The notes: generated from the sequence alone by a model not told the origin. 64,000 nucleotides of DNA from Rhodobacterales bacterium (GCA_014763715.1 JACXUV010000013.1:50365-114364), one strand, 5' to 3'. Positions 50,943 through 60,201 are shown, counted from the stretch's first letter. Translations and numbers: made by a program.

Positions 50943-52186
50943 ACCTCACACCCTCGCCCTTTGCGGCACCCTTCCCGAAACTGCCTGAGGTGAAAGGCGT
51001 TCGCGCTGCCACCGGCTCGCGCGGCTTCTATGCAAGGCGCGGCGTGACGCGGGATGACGTGTTCCTGTTCGCCTTCGATGAGGGCACGACCTGTGCGGGC
51101 GTCTATACGGTTTCGCGTACGGCTTCGGCAGATGTGCTGTGGTGCCGGGAAGCGTTGCAGACCGGCGGCGGCGTGGCCCGTGCGCTGGTTGCCAATTCCG
51201 GCAATTCCAATGCCTTCACCGGCCCGAAAGGCCGGGAGAAGAACGAAGCGACGCTGAAAGCCATGAGCGAGACGCTGGGTGTGGCGAAGGAGCATTGCTT
51301 CCTGGCCGCAACAGGTGTGATCGGCGAGCCGCTGGCCGATCCGAACTATGTCGGCGCATTTGTGCCGGACCTGGCTGCCAGGCTTGGCGCGCCGGACTGG
51401 GAAGCCGCCACCCGCGCTTTCATGACCACCGACACGTTCGCCAAGGGCGCCGGTGCGACCCTGGATATTGACGGTATCACCGTGAACTTCGCCGGCATCG
51501 TGAAGGGTTCCGGCATGATCGCGCCGAACATGGCGACCATGCTGGCCTATGTCTTCACCGATGCCGCCATCTCCCATGATGTGCTCCAGGACCTGCTGGA
51601 AGACATCACGAACGAGACGTTCAATTCGATCACCGTGGATGGTGACACGTCCACCTCCGACACGCTGATGGTGTTTGCCACCGGCAAGTCGGGCATGGCG
51701 CCGATCACCTCGAAGGACGATCCGCGCCTCGACTCAGTTGCGATGGCGCTGCACTCGGTCTGCCTGGAGCTGGCCCAGCTTGTTGTGAAGGACGGAGAAG
51801 GGGCGCAGAAATTCGTCACCGTACAGGTAGACAGTGCCAGCTCGCACCTGTCGGCCAAGATCATTGCCTGCGAGATTGCCAATTCACCGCTGATCAAGAC
51901 GGCGATGGCGGCAGGCGATGCGAACTGGGGCCGGATCGTGATGGCCGTCGGCAAATCGCTGGAGCCGATCGATGCGAGCCGTCTCGCCATCTGGTTCGAC
52001 GACATCCAGGTCGCGAAGGACGGCGCACGCGTGCCTGATTATGATGACGCGGCGGCCAGCGCCGTCTTTGCCCAGCCGGAATTCACCATCCGCGTCGATG
52101 TTGCCGCCGGGGAGCAGTCGGCCACGGTGTGGACCTGCGACCTGACGCACGGCTATGTCGACATCAATGGCGCCTACCGGACGTGA
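50939..52186 (+). CDS. argJ: Bifunctional ornithine acetyltransferase / N-acetylglutamate synthase
   Basis: A 415-residue arginine-biosynthesis enzyme that recycles acetyl groups from N-acetylornithine to glutamate. The self-cleavage site KGSGMIAPNMATML, with Thr as the new N-terminal nucleophile, is intact. It starts at TTG, coupled to the preceding gene (TTGA overlap), with AAGGA upstream. Followed 7 bp later by mutT. Confidence 0.95.
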   Translation: MNLTPSPFAAPFPKLPEVKGVRAATGSRGFYARRGVTRDDVFLFAFDEGTTCAGVYTVSRTASADVLWCREALQTGGGVARALVANSGNSNAFTGPKGREKNEATLKAMSETLGVAKEHCFLAATGVIGEPLADPNYVGAFVPDLAARLGAPDWEAATRAFMTTDTFAKGAGATLDIDGITVNFAGIVKGSGMIAPNMATMLAYVFTDAAISHDVLQDLLEDITNETFNSITVDGDTSTSDTLMVFATGKSGMAPITSKDDPRLDSVAMALHSVCLELAQLVVKDGEGAQKFVTVQVDSASSHLSAKIIACEIANSPLIKTAMAAGDANWGRIVMAVGKSLEPIDASRLAIWFDDIQVAKDGARVPDYDDAAASAVFAQPEFTIRVDVAAGEQSATVWTCDLTHGYVDINGAYRT

Positions 52187-52193
52187 GCTGCAA

Positions 52194-52613
52194 ATGAGCC
52201 ATCGTCTCATTCTGGTGGTCGCCGTCGCGCTTTACAATGAAAAGGGCGAAATCCTGCTGGCCCAGCGGCCGGAGGGCAAGCAGCTGGCCGGGCTGTGGGA
52301 GTTTCCGGGCGGCAAGGTGGAGCCGGGCGAGACGCCGGAGGCTGCACTTGTGCGCGAGCTGCAGGAAGAACTTTCCATTACGGTTAAGGAATCGGAACTC
52401 GAACCGCTCACATTCGCCAGTCATACTTACGCTGACTTTCATCTTCTCATGCCACTCTACAAGTGTCAGGCATGGTCGGGCGAGATCTATCCACGGGAAG
52501 GCCAGGCCATCGCGTGGGTTCCTCCGGCAAACCTGTTCAACTTTCCGGCACCCCCGGCGGACATCCCGCTATTCGAGGTTCTGTCGGGAAAAGGTGCGAC
52601 GGAGGAACCATGA
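52194..52613 (+). CDS. mutT: MutT-type Nudix hydrolase
   Basis: A 139-residue Nudix enzyme, likely removing 8-oxo-dGTP. The Nudix box GGKVEPGETPEAALVRELQEEL is at about residues 37-58. WEFPGG precedes it as in MutT. Its stop overlaps the ATG of the Flp pilin gene (ATGA). Confidence 0.9.
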   Translation: MSHRLILVVAVALYNEKGEILLAQRPEGKQLAGLWEFPGGKVEPGETPEAALVRELQEELSITVKESELEPLTFASHTYADFHLLMPLYKCQAWSGEIYPREGQAIAWVPPANLFNFPAPPADIPLFEVLSGKGATEEP

Positions 52614-52792
52614 GAGCCGCACGCGAATATATGATGGATTTCCTCGCCGACGATGGCGGGGCGACGGCAATTGAATACGCCCTCATCGCTGGCCTGATCG
52701 CGATTGCGATTGTCGGTGGTGCCGCGTCTGTCGGATCGTCCGCCAATGATGCGTATCAGAAGGCGGCGGACGGTTTCCCGGACCCGGCCTAA
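52610..52792 (+). CDS. Flp/Fap-type type IVb pilin subunit
   Basis: A 60-residue prepilin: a short basic leader, then GGATAIEYALIAGLIAIAIVGGA, the Flp signature with Gly before the cleavage site, conserved E and Y, and a hydrophobic helix. Flp pilins are cut by TadV/CpaA-type peptidases and polymerised by the Tad machine. GGAGGA precedes the ATG, which overlaps the mutT stop. No other tad genes are nearby. Confidence 0.88.
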   Translation: MRAAREYMMDFLADDGGATAIEYALIAGLIAIAIVGGAASVGSSANDAYQKAADGFPDPA

Positions 52793-52795
52793 ACG

Positions 52796-53698
52796 TCACG
52801 CATCTTTGCCTTGCTGGCGCACGGCGTCGGCAAGGCTGGCCCTGGCGGAGCCGGGCTTCAGCGGCTTTGGCTGTCCCGGCGCAGGGGCCCAGCCGGATAT
52901 ATGCACAATTTCGAATGTGGCCCGCACGCACCCGTCTGGGTCTGCATGCCGTTCGCGATAGAGGGCCAGCGCCCGGTCCAGGACGGCGCGCGGCAGGGGG
53001 CGGATCATGCCGGGGGCCAGGGCGCTCTGCTCGGCCATGCCTTTCAGGTCTGACAACAGGCGTGCCGGATCACGGTAACGCACGATAACCGTATCCCGGT
53101 CCGCCACCGGCAGTGCAAAGCCTGCGCGTTGCATGAGGTCTGCCATGTCCTTCAGGCCTGGCAGGGGCGATAGGCGGGGGGAGACGCCGCCGGAAACTTC
53201 CATTTCCGCTTCCATGAGGCATTCCCGCAGCTCGGCCAGCGTGCCGGCACCGAACAGGGCCCCGAGAAACAGGCCATCCGGCTTCAGGCCCTGCCGGATC
53301 CGCACCAGCGTACCCGGCAGGTCGTTCACCCAGTGCAGGGACAGGGCCGAGACAACAAGATCATAGCGGTCTGCGGGCAGGGCGGGGGTTTCCTCGTCCA
53401 GCACGTCTGCCGCGATGCCGGCTGCCCGGGCCATGCTTACCATGGCCGGCGACAGGTCGCTTGCCTCTACCGTGTCCGCCCGTCCGGTCTCTGCGAGGAT
53501 GCGGGCAAGGCGTCCATCATGGCAGCCAAGGTCCAGCGCGCATTCGAACTGGCGGGGTGTATCCTGCACGCGATCGGCGAGATCCCTCGACACGCGCTCC
53601 TTCAGGAATGCATAGTCGTCATAGCGGGGCGCGGCCCGGTCACGGTTGCGCGCAACACGGGCACGGTCGAACAGGCGCGGGGGAGCGGCGGGCGTCAT
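52796..53698 (-). CDS. SAM-dependent methyltransferase (BioC/NDUFAF5-like)
   Basis: A 300-residue class I methyltransferase: motif I CALDLGCHDGRLARIL, then VVSALSLHWVNDLPGTL as in BioC and mitochondrial NDUFAF5-like proteins. The ATG at 53698 gives a family-like start (MTPAAPPRLFDRARVARNRDRAAPRYDDYAFLKERV); the large reading frame extending further to 54097 is antisense to comF and discarded. Substrate not decided. Confidence 0.85.
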   Translation of the reverse strand: MTPAAPPRLFDRARVARNRDRAAPRYDDYAFLKERVSRDLADRVQDTPRQFECALDLGCHDGRLARILAETGRADTVEASDLSPAMVSMARAAGIAADVLDEETPALPADRYDLVVSALSLHWVNDLPGTLVRIRQGLKPDGLFLGALFGAGTLAELRECLMEAEMEVSGGVSPRLSPLPGLKDMADLMQRAGFALPVADRDTVIVRYRDPARLLSDLKGMAEQSALAPGMIRPLPRAVLDRALALYRERHADPDGCVRATFEIVHISGWAPAPGQPKPLKPGSARASLADAVRQQGKDA

Positions 53699-54467
53699 GG
53701 CACGCGATATGGAGCAGAGGCGGAGCCGTTCAAAGGTCTTTCTGCGGAATGCCGCGGATTTCCTCTGGCCGCCGCGTTCCCTGGTCAGCCGTGAGCGCGG
53801 TCTCGGCAAGGGGCCTCTGGCCCCGCATGAATTCGGGCAGATCCACTTTCTGGGCGGAGCGGTTTGCGACCGGTGCGGCGCCCCGCTGGGCGCTGAGATG
53901 GACGAGGGGGCTGTCTGTGCCGCCTGTATCGCCCGCCCGCCGCGCTGGGACAGGGCGCGGGCGGCTTTCGTGTATGAGGCATCCTCCCGGCGTCTGGTGC
54001 TGGACCTCAAACGCTCCGGACGGCGTGACGGGCTCGGCACGTTTTCCGGCTGGATGGCGCAGGCAGGCCGGTCCTTGCTGGACGAGGCGGATGTCATGGC
54101 GCCCGTACCGTTGCACTATGCGCGCCTGGTCAGCCGCGGTTTCAACCAGTCCGCCTGGCTGGCCGGGGCCCTTGCGCGGCGGACAGGCGTACCTGTCGCG
54201 GTGGACGCGCTGAAGCGGACCCGCCGGACCCCGACTCAGGGCGGGCTTTCCGCCAGGGCCCGCCGCCGCAATGTGGCGGGCGCCTTTGCCGTGCGGCCAC
54301 GGCGTGCCGGGTCTGTCCAGGGTAAACGCGTCCTGTTGATCGACGATGTGCTGACCACAGGTGCGACGCTCGGCGCATGCACCCGTGCCCTGAAAAAGGC
54401 AGGGGCGCGGCATGTCGACGTTCTGGTGCTTGCGCGCGTTGTACGGGAAACCGACGTTACCATATAG
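53697..54467 (+). CDS. comF: ComF-family phosphoribosyltransferase-like protein
   Basis: A 256-residue ComF-type protein (double zinc ribbon CDRCGAPL...CAAC, then PRTase domain with VLLIDDVLTTGATLGACTRAL). ComF members take part in DNA uptake and Okazaki-type single-strand handling. Its ATG at 53697 overlaps the methyltransferase start, so the two divergent genes share a start region; ATG at 53709 is an alternative. Together with comM, it suggests transformation-related functions. Confidence 0.88.
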   Translation: MARDMEQRRSRSKVFLRNAADFLWPPRSLVSRERGLGKGPLAPHEFGQIHFLGGAVCDRCGAPLGAEMDEGAVCAACIARPPRWDRARAAFVYEASSRRLVLDLKRSGRRDGLGTFSGWMAQAGRSLLDEADVMAPVPLHYARLVSRGFNQSAWLAGALARRTGVPVAVDALKRTRRTPTQGGLSARARRRNVAGAFAVRPRRAGSVQGKRVLLIDDVLTTGATLGACTRALKKAGARHVDVLVLARVVRETDVTI

Positions 54468-54497
54468 TTCCTGTAACGGTTCCAAGGAGCTTACTTG

Positions 54498-54758
54498 ATG
54501 GCGAAAGTCACGATCTACACCCGGGCCTTCTGTCCCTATTGTTCGCGCGCGGTATCGCTGCTGCGGCAGAAGCAGGTCGACTTTGAAGAAATCGACGCCG
54601 GCATGAATGTCGAGAAGAAGGCCGAGATGGTCCAGCGTTCCAATGGCGGGCGCACCTTCCCGCAGATCTTTATCGGGGAGCATCATATCGGCGGCTGCGA
54701 TGACATGATGGCGCTGGAACGGGCTGGCAAGCTGGACCCGATGCTGGCGGCGCCCTGA
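54498..54758 (+). CDS. grxC: Glutaredoxin 3
   Basis: An 86-residue glutaredoxin with active site CPYC (residues 12-15), the cis-proline TFPQIFIG and GGCDDM for glutathione binding. It reduces protein and GSH disulfides. GGAG upstream favours ATG 54498 over the TTG at 54495. Short gap to DUF1178 gene downstream. Confidence 0.95.
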   Translation: MAKVTIYTRAFCPYCSRAVSLLRQKQVDFEEIDAGMNVEKKAEMVQRSNGGRTFPQIFIGEHHIGGCDDMMALERAGKLDPMLAAP

Positions 54759-54772
54759 GAAGGAACTGACCG

Positions 54773-55219
54773 GTGATCCGCTATGCCCTCCATTGCAAGG
54801 CCTGCGGCGGGGAGTTCGAGGCGTGGTTCGCTTCTTCCTCGGCCTATGAGCAACAGAAGGAAAAACGGCTCGTCCGTTGCACGGCGTGCAATTCCTCGCG
54901 CGTGGATAAGCAGATCATGGCGCCTGCCGTGAAAACCGCGAAAGCGAAAGAGGCCGCGCCAGACCCTGAGAAAATGTTCGCGGCCTTCGCCGAGAAGGCC
55001 CGCCAGCATGTGGCGGAAAATTTCGACTATGTCGGCGGCAATTTTGCTGAAGAGGCCCGCTCCATGTTCTACGGCGAACAGGACGAGCGCCCGATCTGGG
55101 GCGAAACGACCGAGGAAGAGCGCGAAGCCCTGAAGGAAGAGGGGGTGCCGGCCAGCCCGCTGCCCGCCCCGTTCACGCCGCCCGTGCCAAAGGTGAAGTC
55201 CAAGGGTCGGTTGAACTGA
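54773..55219 (+). CDS. DUF1178 family protein
   Basis: A 148-residue protein with GTG start. The N-terminus MIRYALHCKACGGEFEAWFASSSAYEQQ and a CTAC pair form the zinc-ribbon pattern of DUF1178. The family often follows grxC in alphaproteobacteria, as here 14 bp away. Function unknown. Confidence 0.87.
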   Translation: MIRYALHCKACGGEFEAWFASSSAYEQQKEKRLVRCTACNSSRVDKQIMAPAVKTAKAKEAAPDPEKMFAAFAEKARQHVAENFDYVGGNFAEEARSMFYGEQDERPIWGETTEEEREALKEEGVPASPLPAPFTPPVPKVKSKGRLN

Positions 55220-55333
55220 CAAACCGGCGGGCGGCTGCGATCTGCGGCATTCCGGGCACCATGATCCGCTTGACCCTTGGCCTGCCTTCGATAATACGGC
55301 AGGCAGCAATGATTTCACGGGGAGAGCCCTTAC

Positions 55334-55636
55334 ATGGCCGCCAGCGAATACCACCACGGGGAAATGGATATCCACGACCAGCAAGCCACTTGGGACGGCT
55401 TCATCAAGGCCACCACTTGGGGCAGCCTGATCCTGGCTCTGATTCTGGGTCATGCCGTTCTCTCCATCGCCATTGGCCTGCACTGGGCTGTTTCGATGGG
55501 TCTGATGGCGCTGGTCGGGATCGGTTCGGGCCTCCTGCTGAACATGAGCGGCCGCTGGTATGCGACGCTGGTCATCCTGATCGGCCTTGGCCTCTTCGTT
55601 CAGTTCATGATCTGGCTGTTCGGCGTTCTCGTCTGA
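55334..55636 (+). CDS. aa3-type cytochrome c oxidase subunit IV
   Basis: A 100-residue membrane protein with a short polar N-terminus followed by three hydrophobic helices, and the EMDIHDQQATWDGFIKATTWGSL pattern of the bacterial CoxIV family. It stabilises the aa3 oxidase in the respiratory chain. No other oxidase genes are near; the coding partner is elsewhere. The N-terminal motif is a good family marker. Confidence 0.85.
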   Translation: MAASEYHHGEMDIHDQQATWDGFIKATTWGSLILALILGHAVLSIAIGLHWAVSMGLMALVGIGSGLLLNMSGRWYATLVILIGLGLFVQFMIWLFGVLV

Positions 55637-55669
55637 TACGGCTTTCCAGCCAGCCCTGATGGGCGCCGC

Positions 55670-55930
55670 CTAGGTGCCTTTCCCATTATCGCAGGTACCG
55701 CACACCGTTTCGGCCGGATCGGCTTCGAGGCGGTGTAGTGCTATGCGGCCTTCACATGTCAGGCAGAAGCCGTAACGGCCCTTGTCCATACGGGCGAGGG
55801 CCGCTTCGATACGGGCCAGTTTGCGGGCATAGTGTGCCAGCGGGGTGTCAGCCGCCTGACCGCCCTGTTTTGCCGCCAGCCCCAAGCATGACGGTGCAAG
55901 AGAAGTTACATCCGTCTTCATCAAAATCAT
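55670..55930 (-). CDS. DksA/TraR-family zinc-finger protein
   Basis: An 86-residue protein with a C4 zinc finger: GFCLTCEGRIALHRLEADPAETVCGTC. The helical N-terminal part is short, so it is a mini-DksA/TraR-like protein that may bind RNA polymerase, but the acidic coiled-coil tip residues of DksA are not clear. Convergent with CoxIV. Confidence 0.8.
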   Translation of the reverse strand: MILMKTDVTSLAPSCLGLAAKQGGQAADTPLAHYARKLARIEAALARMDKGRYGFCLTCEGRIALHRLEADPAETVCGTCDNGKGT

Positions 55931-56037
55931 GCTGCGACGGCTTTAAGGGGTTGGCAAGGCGCATCGGGGCAAAGAATGGGCAGCCATATCGACTCTCGGG
56001 AAAAGCGAGTCATTTTCAGGCCTAACCGGAGATACGG

Positions 56038-57009
56038 ATGGCGCAGTCCCCCCTTGTCCTGAGAGATGTCACCAAGCGCTTTGGTGGCTTCACGGCCGTT
56101 CAGGGCCTGTCGCTGGATGTGCCGGAAGGGCGCATTATCGGCTTTCTGGGCCCCAATGGTGCCGGCAAGTCGACCAGCCTGCGCATGTCGCTGGGCGTGA
56201 TCCCGCCGGACGAGGGGGAAGTGCGCCTGTTCGGAGCAGCACCGAATATCCTGTCCCTGCGCCGGGTCGGCTTCCTGCCGGAGGAGCGCGGCCTCTACAA
56301 GAAGATGACCGCGCGCGACACGATCGCCTATTTTGCCCGCCTGAAGGGCATGAGTGCCGGGGCGGCGAGGGCCCGCGCGAACGAGCTGATGGAGTCCACT
56401 GGCCTGGCTGAGTTCCGTGCCTCGCGCGTGTCGAAACTCTCCAAGGGCATGGCGCAGAAGGTCCAGATCCTGGCCACGCTGGCCCATCAGCCGGATTTCC
56501 TGATCCTGGACGAGCCGTTCTCCGGCCTCGACCCGGTAAACCAGCAGGTTCTGGAAGACCTGATCCGGGCCGAGCATGCGCGCGGGGCGACGATCCTGTT
56601 CTCCACCCATGTCATGGAACATGCTGAGCGTCTCTGCGACCGGATCGTGATGATGGCGCGCGGACGGAAGGTGTTCGACGGCACGCTGCCGGAGGCCTTC
56701 GCGACGCTGGACAAGGGCGCCAGCCTGGAAGTGGAGCAGGGGTTCGATCTGGCCGCCGCGCTCGCCCCGAAAGGGTTTGACGCTCAGCGTACGGCAGACC
56801 GCGGCCATGGCGATGCGTGGCGGATTGCCCTGCCGAAGGGAACCGGCCCGCAGGACGCCTTGCGTGCCGCCATCGAAGCCGGGGCGCCGATTACGGGCTT
56901 TGCGCCCGACGAAGCGCGCCTGCGCGATGTGTTCGTGTCCCTGGTAGGGGAGGCGGAGGCCGCCGTGCTCGATACGCCTGCGGATGCGGATGAGGGAGTG
57001 CCCGCCTGA
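56038..57009 (+). CDS. ABC exporter ATP-binding protein (NatA-like)
   Basis: A 323-residue ATPase: Walker A GPNGAGKS (38-45), signature LSKGMAQ (134-140), Walker B FLILDEP and the C-terminal DUF4162-like extension. The sequence family is NatA/YhaQ, ATPases of sodium or drug efflux. Its stop overlaps the permease ATG (TGATG). Confidence 0.92.
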   Translation: MAQSPLVLRDVTKRFGGFTAVQGLSLDVPEGRIIGFLGPNGAGKSTSLRMSLGVIPPDEGEVRLFGAAPNILSLRRVGFLPEERGLYKKMTARDTIAYFARLKGMSAGAARARANELMESTGLAEFRASRVSKLSKGMAQKVQILATLAHQPDFLILDEPFSGLDPVNQQVLEDLIRAEHARGATILFSTHVMEHAERLCDRIVMMARGRKVFDGTLPEAFATLDKGASLEVEQGFDLAAALAPKGFDAQRTADRGHGDAWRIALPKGTGPQDALRAAIEAGAPITGFAPDEARLRDVFVSLVGEAEAAVLDTPADADEGVPA

Positions 57010-58391
57010 TGCGCAATATCTATCTCATCTTCCGCCGGGACTATTTCGGCTATGTGAAGGCCTGGGGCTTCTGGCTCAGCCTGGCGGCGGTGCCGCTGCT
57101 GATGCTGGTTGGCTCGCTGTTCACGGTGTTCGCGGCACAATCCTCACCCATCCGCTATTATACGGTGGTGGAGCCCGGGCATGTCTTTGCCGAGGCGATC
57201 GACGCGGAATTTGAACGGTCTGAAGCCGCCGCCATGGCGCAGGAAATTACCAGCCAGATGCAACTGCCCGAAGGGAGCATGGATAATGGCGCCATGCAGG
57301 CACTCCGTGAGCGAAAATTCATCGAAGTTCCGTCCCCGGCAAGCGATCTGGATGGCCTGCGCCCATACCTTCTAGGTGAGAAATTCGTGTCCGGCCCGCT
57401 GGGCGACAAGCCGCTCTTTGCTGCCTTCATCCTGTCGGAGGATGGCAAGGCGCTCGAATACTGGAGCGATGACGTCAACATCAACTCCCTGCGCTATGAG
57501 GCTGAGGACGCCGTGCGGCGCCTTGCCCGCAAACATGCGCTGGAAGCCGCAGGCCTGAGCCCTGACTTCATCCAGCAGGCGGACGATGCTGCTGTGCAGG
57601 TTCCGGCCCGGCGTATCCGCACCGTGGCCGAGCAGGAAACGACGGGCGGGGAAGTCACGCTGGCTGACAAGGCACCTGTCTTCGTCGCCGGGGCGCTCGC
57701 CTATTTCCTGTGGCTGATGGTGTTCTCGATCATCCAGTACCTCTTGATGGGCACGATTGAGGAACGCTCCAACAAGATCTTCGACACGCTGCTGACGTCT
57801 GTACGCATGCCGGAACTGCTGGCGGGCAAGCTGCTGGCCGTGTTTGCGGTGACCTCCACCATGATGCTGGTCTGGAGCCTTTTCGCGCTGTCAGGCTCTG
57901 CCTTCCTTGCGACGCAGGTGCCGGGGGCAGGGGACATGATCACGCCTTTCCTGGCCGCCGCGGCGAGCCCTCAGATCATGGTGCCGGCGCTGGTCAGCTT
58001 CGTGCTCGGCTACATCATGTATGGCATGATCTTCATGGCGCTGGGCTCCCTCTGCGACACGATCCAGGAAGCTCAGACATTGCTCAGCCCGATGATGATC
58101 CTGCTCATGCTGCCCATGTTTGCGATTTTCATCGCCTTTCAGGACCCGGGCTCGCCTGTGGTGGACGTGGCCACCTGGGTGCCGCTGTTCACGCCCTTCC
58201 TGCTGATCCTGCGCATGCCGCATGACCCGCCCATGTGGGAAGTCGCCCTGCAGATGGGCCTGATGGTGGTGACGACGCTGGCCGTGCTCTGGGTCTCCGT
58301 CCGCGTCTACCGCGCCGGGGCCGTCAACGGCGCCAGCATCGGCGACCTCGGCAAAATGCTGAAGGGTCTGGGGCGCAAGAAGGCGGCATAA
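57009..58391 (+). CDS. ABC-2 type permease (NatB-like)
   Basis: A 460-residue permease with one N-terminal helix (about 17-38), a large extracytoplasmic domain (about 40-215) and five to six C-terminal helices, typical of NatB-like proteins. The signature segment MGTIEERSNKIFDTLLTSVRMPELLAGK is clear. Exports an unknown substrate (Na+ in the family prototype). Confidence 0.9.
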   Translation: MRNIYLIFRRDYFGYVKAWGFWLSLAAVPLLMLVGSLFTVFAAQSSPIRYYTVVEPGHVFAEAIDAEFERSEAAAMAQEITSQMQLPEGSMDNGAMQALRERKFIEVPSPASDLDGLRPYLLGEKFVSGPLGDKPLFAAFILSEDGKALEYWSDDVNINSLRYEAEDAVRRLARKHALEAAGLSPDFIQQADDAAVQVPARRIRTVAEQETTGGEVTLADKAPVFVAGALAYFLWLMVFSIIQYLLMGTIEERSNKIFDTLLTSVRMPELLAGKLLAVFAVTSTMMLVWSLFALSGSAFLATQVPGAGDMITPFLAAAASPQIMVPALVSFVLGYIMYGMIFMALGSLCDTIQEAQTLLSPMMILLMLPMFAIFIAFQDPGSPVVDVATWVPLFTPFLLILRMPHDPPMWEVALQMGLMVVTTLAVLWVSVRVYRAGAVNGASIGDLGKMLKGLGRKKAA

Positions 58392-58480
58392 CAAAAACCC
58401 CGCCAGATCGCTCTGACGGGGTTTTGGTTATCTTGTGATAAGCAGCGCCTTGGAGGGGGCTGTCGCGCTGGGCGCGTGCG
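58391..58480. repeat. Copy A of duplicated rpsU-3-prime/terminator segment
   Basis: Matches 60316-60407 nearly base for base over about 57 bp (terminator and flank), then weakly through a stretch matching the last coding bases of rpsU, including the identical TCGCGCTGGGCGCG (58463-58476 vs 60390-60403). It contains the terminator described at 58394-58425. The coding part has decayed, as expected of a relic. Confidence 0.8.
58394..58425. terminator. Bidirectional terminator, copy A
   Basis: AAAACCCCGcCAGA (58394-58407), loop TCGC, TCTGaCGGGGTTTT (58412-58425): a 14-bp stem with one mismatch and T runs on both sides. Ends the ABC permease mRNA and can end the M61 peptidase mRNA. Confidence 0.85.
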
Positions 58481-58500
58481 GAGGGAAGTTGGTCACAGGC

Positions 58501-60201
58501 TCAGAGGCCCGAAAGGCGCTTGAGGCATGCCGCTTCGTCTTTCCCGGAAAGTTCTGCCGCAATTTCAAGCGACCGCACGGGGCGGGTTTCCCGGCCCATG
58601 GGCCGCCAGGTGATGGCACGCAGTTTGTCGCCGTCGGCGACCTGAGCGGTTTTCTCCTGCATCGGGTCTCGTTCGTTCTGGTTTTCGGACCAGGCTCGAA
58701 GTTCCATCCCGTTGCGTAGGCCGGCTTCCCAGGCGGCGCTACCCTCGGTAACGCCCTGGATCTTCCAGCCGGCGGCCCGGGTCGCGGCGAAATCGAAGCC
58801 GCGCTCCCATACTGCCTGTTCTTCGGTGGAAATCCTGCCGCAGGGGGCGAACAGGTCTTCGGGCAGGGATACGGGGCCGCCGTTCATGGCCATGGTTTCG
58901 AGGTCAGCCGAAGGATCCCAGCCGCTGACCTTTTTCACGCTGCGGATCAGGAGGTCGTAGATGCCAGCCTGATCGTCCTTCGCGGCAGCCTTCTGCATGC
59001 GCAGGAGCACATCGTCGAGATCGCGCTTGCCCTTGGTCTTTTCACGGATCTTTCCATCGAGCCATGAGGCGATCAGCATACCTTTCTGATAGGGTAGCCG
59101 GCCCATGTCCGGATTCGACCAGAAGCCATCGGCGATGGCCTCGGCATCAGCATCGCGTACGGGGGAAAGGTCCAGCGCCTTTGCGGACTTGTTGAAGGCG
59201 TCCGCGAAATCCGCTGCCGACCAGATGCCTTCGCGGACGAGGATGCGGAAGCTTGCCCATTCCGTGAAACCCTCGGACAGCCAGTAATGGCGCGCCTCGT
59301 TTTCCTCGGGCATCCGGCCGATCCGGTGCGGGATCCAGGAGTGCATCATTTCATGCGCCAGCAGGGGCGCGACATCCTTGCCATCGATATTGGCGCTGGC
59401 GAAGATCGAAAAGGCGTCGCCGAGGCCGGTGCCGCCGATGGAATAAACCTCCGGGGCCATCTGTTCGGCGATGACGGTGACGAGAAATGGCGCGTCTTTC
59501 GATTTCCAGTATGCGCGTTCGGCGCGGGAGATGCGGCTGAACGTGTCCTGCCAGTAGGCATCGTCTACCGTGTCGAATGTGCCGACGAGACCGAGGCGGG
59601 CGCCGCCGCCAGCGTCGATGATCCGTATATCCCCGCCGAGCATCGCGCTTTGTCCCAGGGCGCTGAACGTGGTGTTTCCGTCCGGATCGTGTTGAAGGTC
59701 CGAGACGATTTGCAGGCCCTGTGTGGGCTCAAGGCGGACGTGTGCCGGCGTCGTATCGCTGACATGTTCCGGCCAGGGCAGGGCCGTGTACCCGATGAAG
59801 AAGAAATAGTCCGGTTCGAAGCGCGGGCGGTAATCGTTTCCGCCGCGCTTTGCGGGCGGGGCATCGGAGCCGCCGCCGAGCGTCCAGGTCAGCGTGACGG
59901 TTGCACCCGGTGCATGCCGCAGCACGAGATGAGCGGCATCAGCGCCGGGCTCGAGGCTTGCACCACTGGCGGAGAAATCCCTCAATCCGCGATAGAGTTC
60001 CCGCTGACCGCCCCATTGATCGGGCAGCTCCACGACGGTTTCGCCGTCTTCGTCACCGGAGAAGATCAGGGAAAAGTCGATATGAGTGACGTGCCCGTCT
60101 TCCAGCACCGGTACGATCTGCCAGTCGATTGGCTCTGGTGCAGGTGCGGCCCCAACAAGAAATGCCAAAGCGGCCACAATTGGCCCGGACCTCAAAAACA
60201 T
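58501..60201 (-). CDS. M61-family (glycyl aminopeptidase-like) metallopeptidase
   Basis: A 566-residue secreted protein with a signal peptide (MFLRSGPIVAALAFLVGAAPA). Zinc motif HEMMH at 283-287 (HEMMHSWIPHRIGR) and the downstream WLSEGFTEW match M61 peptidases, which also bear a PDZ-like C-terminus (VTEGSAAWEAGLRNGMELRAW). The ATG at 60201 is preferred to the TTG at 60219. It sits between duplicated rpsU terminators, suggesting insertion. Confidence 0.85.
   Translation of the reverse strand: MFLRSGPIVAALAFLVGAAPAPEPIDWQIVPVLEDGHVTHIDFSLIFSGDEDGETVVELPDQWGGQRELYRGLRDFSASGASLEPGADAAHLVLRHAPGATVTLTWTLGGGSDAPPAKRGGNDYRPRFEPDYFFFIGYTALPWPEHVSDTTPAHVRLEPTQGLQIVSDLQHDPDGNTTFSALGQSAMLGGDIRIIDAGGGARLGLVGTFDTVDDAYWQDTFSRISRAERAYWKSKDAPFLVTVIAEQMAPEVYSIGGTGLGDAFSIFASANIDGKDVAPLLAHEMMHSWIPHRIGRMPEENEARHYWLSEGFTEWASFRILVREGIWSAADFADAFNKSAKALDLSPVRDADAEAIADGFWSNPDMGRLPYQKGMLIASWLDGKIREKTKGKRDLDDVLLRMQKAAAKDDQAGIYDLLIRSVKKVSGWDPSADLETMAMNGGPVSLPEDLFAPCGRISTEEQAVWERGFDFAATRAAGWKIQGVTEGSAAWEAGLRNGMELRAWSENQNERDPMQEKTAQVADGDKLRAITWRPMGRETRPVRSLEIAAELSGKDEAACLKRLSGL

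Noticed and set aside
53698-54097. Minus-strand open frame extending the methyltransferase to 433 residues
   Set aside because: The added 133 residues are low-complexity antisense of comF, with no family features.
54773-55219. DUF1178 protein as a FmdB-type regulator because of its zinc ribbon
   Set aside because: The ribbon start is similar, but length and the long acidic C-terminal part fit DUF1178.
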